Shown piece after piece: positions 14,203 through 19,191 of a DNA stretch of 19,191 nucleotides. Below the pieces are notes generated by a model. The model saw nothing but the letters and a program-made list of their open reading frames with translations, was not told the origin of the DNA and did not search any database. Position numbers and translations under genes: made by a program. Every line of letters starts with the position of its first letter. The stretch's first letter is position 1. This stretch comes from Limnohabitans sp. (GTDB lineage Bacteria; Pseudomonadota; Gammaproteobacteria; Burkholderiales; Burkholderiaceae_C): contig VEQI01000017.1 in the NCBI GenBank assembly GCA_018883305.1, forward strand, positions 1 through 19,191, in the 5' to 3' direction.

Positions 14203-14786
14203 CGCGTCGCCACGTTCAGGGGCCCACCATCGCTGTGCGTACCCAGCAACCAATCGACAAAGGCGCTCAGGTCGGCATGGGCGCGCGTGCCGGCGGGGAA
14301 GTGCGCGGGCACGGGTTGATCACGCAAAGCCTCACCCTTGCCCGTCAACACCAGATGGGGATCACAACCGGCTGCCGCACCGGCCTGGAGATCACGCAAG
14401 CTGTCCCCCACGGCAGGCACCCCTTTGAGTTCCATGCCATAACGGTCACGGATTTGCTCGAACAGGCCCGGTTGGGGCTTGCGGCAATGGCAGGACTCCT
14501 CAGGTCCATGCGGGCAATAAAACACCGCGTCCACACGCCCGCCGGCCGCCGCCAGCAGTTTGTAGAACTTGGCATGCATGGCGTTGAGCGTGGCCACATC
14601 AAACAAGCCTCGTCCCAGACCCGATTGATTGCTGGCCACCACCACACGCCAGCCCGCATGATTGAGTCGGGCAATGGCTTCCAGCGCACCGGGCAGGGGC
14701 ACCCACTCCTCAGGGGACTTCACGTAATCATCGCGGTCCTGGTTGATGGTGCCGTCGCGGTCCAGGATGACAAGTTTGATCTGCAT
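14199..14786 (-). CDS. gmhB: D-glycero-D-manno-heptose-1,7-bisphosphate 7-phosphatase (GmhB, HAD family)
   Basis: This 195-residue HAD phosphatase removes the 7-phosphate during synthesis of ADP-heptose for the LPS inner core. HAD motif I is LDRDGTINQD (8-17) with nucleophile D9 and acid D11, motif II is VASNQSG (50-56), and motif III/IV is K103 with VGDSLRDL (126-133). The zinc-binding insertion C91-P-H93 ... C99-H-C101 is the GmhB signature that separates it from histidinol phosphatase. It starts 7 bp after the glyS stop and overlaps plsC by 4 bp, so it is translated within the operon. The C-terminal residues after about 155 are weakly conserved. Confidence 0.92.
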   Translation of the reverse strand: MQIKLVILDRDGTINQDRDDYVKSPEEWVPLPGALEAIARLNHAGWRVVVASNQSGLGRGLFDVATLNAMHAKFYKLLAAAGGRVDAVFYCPHGPEESCHCRKPQPGLFEQIRDRYGMELKGVPAVGDSLRDLQAGAAAGCDPHLVLTGKGEALRDQPVPAHFPAGTRAHADLSAFVDWLLGTHSDGGPLNVATR

Positions 14787-14793
14787 GTTGGTC

Positions 14794-16935
14794 TCAACTC
14801 GCCAGGCGAGAAAGGTCCGCCACGCGGTTCATGGCCTGATGCAACTGTTGCAACAGGACCAGCCGATTGCGACGCAGTTCAGCTTGCTCGGCGTTCACCA
14901 TCACATGTTCAAAAAAGGCATCTACCGGTTCTCGCAACGCCGCCAGGGTTTGCAGTGACGTGGTGTAGTCGCCGCGCGCCCACTGCTGATCTGCCTGAGG
15001 GGTCAGCGTGGACATGACCTGATGCAGCGCTTGTTCGGCCGGTTCTTGCAACAAAGCCGCTTGAACCGCTCCTTCCACCTGATCGGCTTTCTTGAGGATA
15101 TTGGTGATCCGCTTGTTGGCGGCCGCCAGTGCAGCGGCTTGCGGCAGGGCGGCGAACGCGCGCACAGCATCGAGTCGACGACGCACCTCGCCCAGGCGTT
15201 GTGGCCGCAAAGAGAGCACAGCGTCAATTTCTTGAGCGCTGTAGCCCTGCTCACGCAACAGCCCCGCCAAACGATCCGACAAGAAATCCGTCAGGGCTTG
15301 CAGCGCGTTGGCCTGATCACCGGTGATTCGAGCACCGAACACCTCGAAAGCCGATTGCAGCAAGGGGCCGATGTCCAGCGGCAAGTCTCGCTCGATCAGC
15401 ATGCGCAGCACGCCCAAGGCATGACGTCGCAACGCAAAGGGGTCCTTGTCACCGCTGGGCAAATTGCCGATGCCAAACATGCCCACCAGGGTTTCCAGCT
15501 TGTCGGCCAGCGCGGCCACCAGGCCCAGGTCATTGCGCGGCAAATCGTCACCGGCAAAGCGCGGGCGGTAGTGATCCTCGATCGCTTGGGCCACATCGTC
15601 ACCCAGTCCATCGTGACGTGCGTAGTAGCCACCCATGATGCCCTGCAATTCGGGAAACTCGCCCACCATGTCGGTCAACAAGTCGGTCTTGGCCAGACGC
15701 GCCACGTCCTGGACGCGGCGCAAGGAAGACTCGTCAGCCGTCGTAGGCAGTTGACGGGCAATCAGATTGGCAATGGCACACACCCGTTCGCTGCGCTCGG
15801 CCTGCGTCCCCAGCTTGTTGTGATAGACCACCTTGGCCAGACCTTCCACGCGCGAGGCCAGAGTTTTCTTGCGATCCTGGTCAAAAAAGAAGCGTGCATC
15901 GGCCAGGCGTGGTCGGACCACACGCTCGTTGCCGCCAATCACGGCACTGGCATCATCGGGCCGGATGTTGCTCACCACCAGAAAGCGGTGGGTCAAGCGA
16001 CCTTGCGCGTCCAGCAGCGGGAAATATTTTTGATTGGCCTTCATCGTCAAGATGAGACACTCTTGCGGCACTTCCAGAAAGGCGGGCTCGAACTCGCACA
16101 CCAGCACATGCGGGCGCTCCACCAACGCGGTGACCTCATCGAGCAATGCGGGATCGTCCACGGGTCGAACGCCACCACCCACGCGCTGCGCGGCAGCATC
16201 GAGCTGGCGGACAATCTCGGCGCGACGGTCTGCGAAGCTGGCGATCACGGCCCCCAGATTGGCCAAGGAGCTGGCATAAGCATCTGCATCCGTCAGCGTG
16301 ATGGGGTCTTGCAAGGCTTCGAACCGATGCCCATGGGTGATGGCGCCTGCCTGAAGCCCCAGGGCCTGCACCGGCACCACCTGCGTGCCATGCAACGCCA
16401 CCAGTCCATGCGCAGGCCGCACGAATTGAACGCTGCTCCAACCGGGCATGGGCATGTCCGTTTCGGGCTGGTACGTCATGACCTTGGGAATGGGCAAGCG
16501 CGACAGTGACTCGTCGAGTGCACGTTGCAAACCCGCAGCCAGCGTGACACCTGCAGCCACCCCCTTGAGGAACAGCGTCTCGGCTTTGCCATCAGACACC
16601 CGATCCAGCTGAGGCACCACCGAGGCATCGGCCCCCAGGGACTGCAATTTCTTCAACAGCGCGGGGGTGGCCTGGCCTTGCGCATCCAGGCCCACCTTCA
16701 CCGGCATGAGTTTGTGTTGCACTGCTCGGTCCTCGGCGCGCGACAGCACTGCCGTGACATGCGCCGCCAAACGACGCGGGCTGGCAAACGGGGTGACAGC
16801 GGAGGCCGTGGTGGTCAATCCCTGGGCCTGGAGCTGCTCAAACAGCACCGAGGCAAACGACTGGCCCAACTGCTGCAGGGCCTTGGGCGGCAACTCTTCC
16901 ACAAAGAGTTCCACCAGCAAAGAAGATGTGGTCAT
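14794..16935 (-). CDS. glyS: Glycyl-tRNA synthetase beta subunit
   Basis: This 713-residue beta subunit of the bacterial alpha2-beta2 glycyl-tRNA synthetase binds tRNA-Gly and supports aminoacylation by GlyQ. It begins with LLVELFVEELPPKALQQLG (6-24), typical of GlyS, and includes MTYQPETDMPMPGWSSVQFVRPAHG, KANQKYFPLLD and GYYARHDGLGD..AI. A DALR-type anticodon-binding domain is expected at about 590-700. The open frame extends upstream to 16983, but ATG 16933-16935 fits the family N-terminus and is preceded by GAAAG. It lies 14 bp after glyQ. Confidence 0.96.
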   Translation of the reverse strand: MTTSSLLVELFVEELPPKALQQLGQSFASVLFEQLQAQGLTTTASAVTPFASPRRLAAHVTAVLSRAEDRAVQHKLMPVKVGLDAQGQATPALLKKLQSLGADASVVPQLDRVSDGKAETLFLKGVAAGVTLAAGLQRALDESLSRLPIPKVMTYQPETDMPMPGWSSVQFVRPAHGLVALHGTQVVPVQALGLQAGAITHGHRFEALQDPITLTDADAYASSLANLGAVIASFADRRAEIVRQLDAAAQRVGGGVRPVDDPALLDEVTALVERPHVLVCEFEPAFLEVPQECLILTMKANQKYFPLLDAQGRLTHRFLVVSNIRPDDASAVIGGNERVVRPRLADARFFFDQDRKKTLASRVEGLAKVVYHNKLGTQAERSERVCAIANLIARQLPTTADESSLRRVQDVARLAKTDLLTDMVGEFPELQGIMGGYYARHDGLGDDVAQAIEDHYRPRFAGDDLPRNDLGLVAALADKLETLVGMFGIGNLPSGDKDPFALRRHALGVLRMLIERDLPLDIGPLLQSAFEVFGARITGDQANALQALTDFLSDRLAGLLREQGYSAQEIDAVLSLRPQRLGEVRRRLDAVRAFAALPQAAALAAANKRITNILKKADQVEGAVQAALLQEPAEQALHQVMSTLTPQADQQWARGDYTTSLQTLAALREPVDAFFEHVMVNAEQAELRRNRLVLLQQLHQAMNRVADLSRLAS

Positions 16936-16949
16936 GACGTGGCTTTCGG

Positions 16950-17855
16950 TCAAGCGGCTTGTCGGGACAAGGCCTCGACCCATTCACGCGGCGCCATGGG
17001 GAAACCCAGTCGCTCGCGACTCTCGTAATAACTTTGCGCAACCGCGCGTGCCAGGTTGCGAATACGACCAATGTAGGCAGCACGCTCGGTCACGCTGATG
17101 GCGCCTCGGGCGTCCAGCAGGTTGAAGGTGTGCGCGGCTTTGAGCACTTGCTCATAGGCGGGCAACGCCAGTTGCTGCGCCATCAGGTATTGGGCCTGCT
17201 TTTCATGCGCACCAAAGGCGGTGAACAGGAATTCTGCATCGCTGTGCTCGAAGTTGTAGGCCGATTGCTCTTGCTCGTTTTGCAAATACACATCGCCGTA
17301 TTTCAACCCATCGGTCCACTGCAGGTCATAGACGTTGTCCACGCCTTGCAGATACATCGCCAGGCGCTCCAGACCGTAGGTGATCTCGCCCGTGATAGGC
17401 CGGCAATCGATACCACCGACTTGCTGGAAGTAGGTGAATTGCGTCACTTCCATCCCATTGAGCCACACTTCCCAGCCCAGACCCCAGGCGCCCAGCGTGG
17501 GGTTCTCCCAGTCATCCTCCACAAAGCGGATGTCATTGCGACGCAAGTCAAAGCCCAGGGCCTGCAGTGAACCCAGGTACAGCTCCAGGATGTTGGCCGG
17601 CGCCGGCTTGAGCACCACCTGATATTGGTAGTAGTGCTGCAAGCGGTTGGGGTTTTGCCCGTAGCGTCCATCCTTGGGGCGACGGCTGGGCTGCACATAC
17701 GCGGCTTTCCAGGGCTCAGGACCCAGTGCCCGCAGGAACGTGGCGGTATGGGACGTCCCCGCCCCGACCTCCATGTCATAGGGTTGCAAGAGCGCACAGC
17801 CTTGCTGGTCCCAATAGGACTGGAGTTTCAAAATGATCTGTTGGAAGGTGAGCAT
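16950..17855 (-). CDS. glyQ: Glycyl-tRNA synthetase alpha subunit
   Basis: The 301-residue catalytic alpha subunit charges tRNA-Gly with glycine together with GlyS. The N-terminus LTFQQIILKLQSYWDQQGC (2-20), the class II motif region QPSRRPKDGRYGQNPNR (55-71), QVGGIDCRPITGEITYGLERLAMYLQGV near 146-173 and the C-terminal helical part are all characteristic. The frame is open upstream to 17981, but the ATG at 17853-17855 matches the invariant family start. No Shine-Dalgarno sequence precedes it; instead a GC-only hairpin lies about 9 nt upstream. It is in the same orientation as lnt, 67 bp downstream of its stop. Confidence 0.97.
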   Translation of the reverse strand: MLTFQQIILKLQSYWDQQGCALLQPYDMEVGAGTSHTATFLRALGPEPWKAAYVQPSRRPKDGRYGQNPNRLQHYYQYQVVLKPAPANILELYLGSLQALGFDLRRNDIRFVEDDWENPTLGAWGLGWEVWLNGMEVTQFTYFQQVGGIDCRPITGEITYGLERLAMYLQGVDNVYDLQWTDGLKYGDVYLQNEQEQSAYNFEHSDAEFLFTAFGAHEKQAQYLMAQQLALPAYEQVLKAAHTFNLLDARGAISVTERAAYIGRIRNLARAVAQSYYESRERLGFPMAPREWVEALSRQAA

Positions 17856-17864
17856 AAGGGAGCG

Positions 17865-17887
17865 GCCGGCCCGAACAGGCGGCCGGC
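17865..17887. other. GC-rich stem-loop in the glyQ leader
   Basis: GCCGGCC (17865-17871) can pair with GGCCGGC (17881-17887) over a 9-nt loop, in the 67-bp gap between lnt and glyQ. On the transcribed strand it ends about 9 nt before the glyQ start codon and has no following T-tract. It may be a weak terminator, a processing site or a structure limiting ribosome access. Confidence 0.45.
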
Positions 17888-17922
17888 TCTGGACGGTGCG
17901 ACAGCGCACCCACCCGGGGATT

Positions 17923-19191
17923 TTACGAGGCGCGCCAGTCAATGCGCACCCGTGTGCGCCCAGGCAGCCACAACAGCCCAATGGCCAGTGCCCACAAGGG
18001 GGCCAGCCCGTACTCCCCCACCCAGCGAGCGTAGGGCGTCAAGGTACCCGAACGCCCCATCACCTCGCCTTGCAACACACCCTCCTGAGAGGCGGGCAGT
18101 CGGTGGGTGACACGTGCCTGGGCGTCGATGATGGCGGTCGAGCCCGTGTTGGTGGCGCGGATCACCGGTCGATCAAACTCCAGCGCCCGCAATCTGGAAA
18201 TCTGCAAATGCTGATCGAGCGCGATGGTGTCGCCAAACCAGGCCAGATTGCTCAGGTTCACCAACACGGTGGGGGACGTCGCCGGATCCTGAAAGCGCTG
18301 TGCCAATTCTTCGCCAAACAAATCTTCATAGCAGATCATGGGGGCCAGTCGCTGCCCCTGCCAGGCCATGGAAGGTGGGTCCACGCGCCCACGGCCAAAC
18401 TCGCCCAGCGGAATGTTCATCATGCGGGTGAACCATTGAAACAAGGGGGGGACAAACTCGCCAAAGGGCACCAGATGGTGCTTGTCGTAACGATAGGGCG
18501 GCACCGGGCCCGCCAGACCCAGAACGCTGTTGGTATGCACCCCCAGGTCATACAACGGCATCCCGATGAGGGCCGCACGTTCGCCCTGCGCGAAATGATC
18601 GACCAGACCTTGCCAATAGCCGGGGGGCAGTTGTTGCTGCACATAGGGCAGTGAAGTTTCCGGCGTCACCACCAGGCCCTGCTCGACACTGCGTAGCGCA
18701 GCCTCATACCAGGTCAGCGACCACGCCCGTCGCCCTTGAAATTTTTCGTCTTGAGGCACATTGCCTTGCACCAAATGCACGACCATTGGTTTGTCACGTG
18801 CCGACTCCCGCATGCCAGGCCATGGCAAGGCCAACGCGACGATCAATGACAACACCAGCGCTGCCCCCCATTGACGCCACTGCCAATCGGGCCACCAGTG
18901 CGGGGGCTTTCGCGCCGCCACGGCCATCGCCAGGGTAGCGCTCAAGGCGCCGATGCCATAGACCCCGATCCAAGGGGCCAACCAGACCAATGCACTGTCG
19001 ACATGGGCATAGCCGCCCACGCCCCATGGAAAACCAGTGAACCATCGGGCTCGCGCCAGTTCAGCCAACATGACACTCGCACCGAAAGCGAGTGCCCGCC
19101 AACCCCACGCCAAATCACGCGTTCGGAAATTGACATACAACCATCCAGCCCCGGCCCAATACAGCGACAACATTGCGTACAGTGCCAGCAC
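17923..19191 (-). CDS. lnt: Apolipoprotein N-acyltransferase (5' end outside window)
   Basis: Lnt is the inner-membrane enzyme that adds the third acyl chain to the N-terminal cysteine of lipoproteins. The visible 422 residues hold the last transmembrane helices (about 1-120) and the periplasmic nitrilase-like domain (about 135-390), followed by a C-terminal membrane helix (APLWALAIGLLWLP). The catalytic triad is complete: E178 in VVTPETSLPY, K237 in YDKHHLVPFGEFVP and C287 in MICYEDLFGEE. Compared with E. coli Lnt, roughly 90-100 N-terminal residues lie beyond the right edge; the codon at 19189-19191 is GTG but is not the true start. It appears to lead the glyQ-glyS-gmhB-plsC operon. Confidence 0.95.
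   Translation of the reverse strand: MLALYAMLSLYWAGAGWLYVNFRTRDLAWGWRALAFGASVMLAELARARWFTGFPWGVGGYAHVDSALVWLAPWIGVYGIGALSATLAMAVAARKPPHWWPDWQWRQWGAALVLSLIVALALPWPGMRESARDKPMVVHLVQGNVPQDEKFQGRRAWSLTWYEAALRSVEQGLVVTPETSLPYVQQQLPPGYWQGLVDHFAQGERAALIGMPLYDLGVHTNSVLGLAGPVPPYRYDKHHLVPFGEFVPPLFQWFTRMMNIPLGEFGRGRVDPPSMAWQGQRLAPMICYEDLFGEELAQRFQDPATSPTVLVNLSNLAWFGDTIALDQHLQISRLRALEFDRPVIRATNTGSTAIIDAQARVTHRLPASQEGVLQGEVMGRSGTLTPYARWVGEYGLAPLWALAIGLLWLPGRTRVRIDWRAS

Noticed and set aside
15022..16509. A 495-codon plus-strand open frame opposite glyS
   Set aside because: glyS is full length and well conserved in the other strand; the antisense product has no recognisable domain.

Overview
This window looks like chromosomal DNA of a betaproteobacterium of the order Burkholderiales, most likely Comamonadaceae. 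The pointers are high GC content, strong codon bias with long open antisense frames, and the gene order lnt-glyQ-glyS-gmhB-plsC beside a LiuR-controlled leucine degradation cluster. These are inferences from protein character and synteny; no search was run. Coding density is very high, no gap exceeds about 160 bases, and I saw no insertion sequence, tRNA, rRNA, CRISPR array or phage gene.

Left part (1-11383, nearly all minus strand): leucine/isovalerate catabolism. Transcription reads from a MerR-family regulator (LiuR-like, 10973-11383) into a hotdog thioesterase, isovaleryl-CoA dehydrogenase, a beta-carbonic anhydrase, a thiolase, a short-chain dehydrogenase and a second acyl-CoA dehydrogenase. 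An AraC-family regulator on the plus strand (4470-5504) then interrupts the series. Divergent from it, a second minus-strand operon encodes the methylcrotonyl-CoA carboxylase beta subunit, methylglutaconyl-CoA hydratase, and the carboxylase alpha subunit, which runs off the left edge. Together these genes carry isovaleryl-CoA through methylcrotonyl-CoA and methylglutaconyl-CoA to HMG-CoA. The HMG-CoA lyase is not in the window and may lie just outside it. The carbonic anhydrase could supply bicarbonate to the biotin carboxylase.

Control region (11384-11540): two near-identical perfect palindromes of 24 and 20 bp share the half-site TTGACGTTTAC. One sits directly upstream of liuR and the other directly upstream of a divergent metallo-beta-lactamase-fold hydrolase gene (11541-12623), which suggests that the hydrolase belongs to the same regulon.

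Right part (12592-19191, minus strand): a housekeeping cell-envelope and translation operon. In transcription order it reads apolipoprotein N-acyltransferase (5' end outside the window), glycyl-tRNA synthetase alpha and beta, a GmhB-type phosphatase, a PlsC-type acyltransferase and a YgjP-like zinc metalloprotein. Spacing is tight, with a 4-bp overlap at gmhB/plsC.

Most of the window is ordinary. The best second looks are the atypical biotin-attachment motif of the carboxylase alpha subunit (V-L-K-T instead of A-M-K-M), the paired LiuR operators that bring in the MBL-fold gene, and the separate AraC-linked control of the carboxylase operon, where no LiuR-type palindrome is visible.
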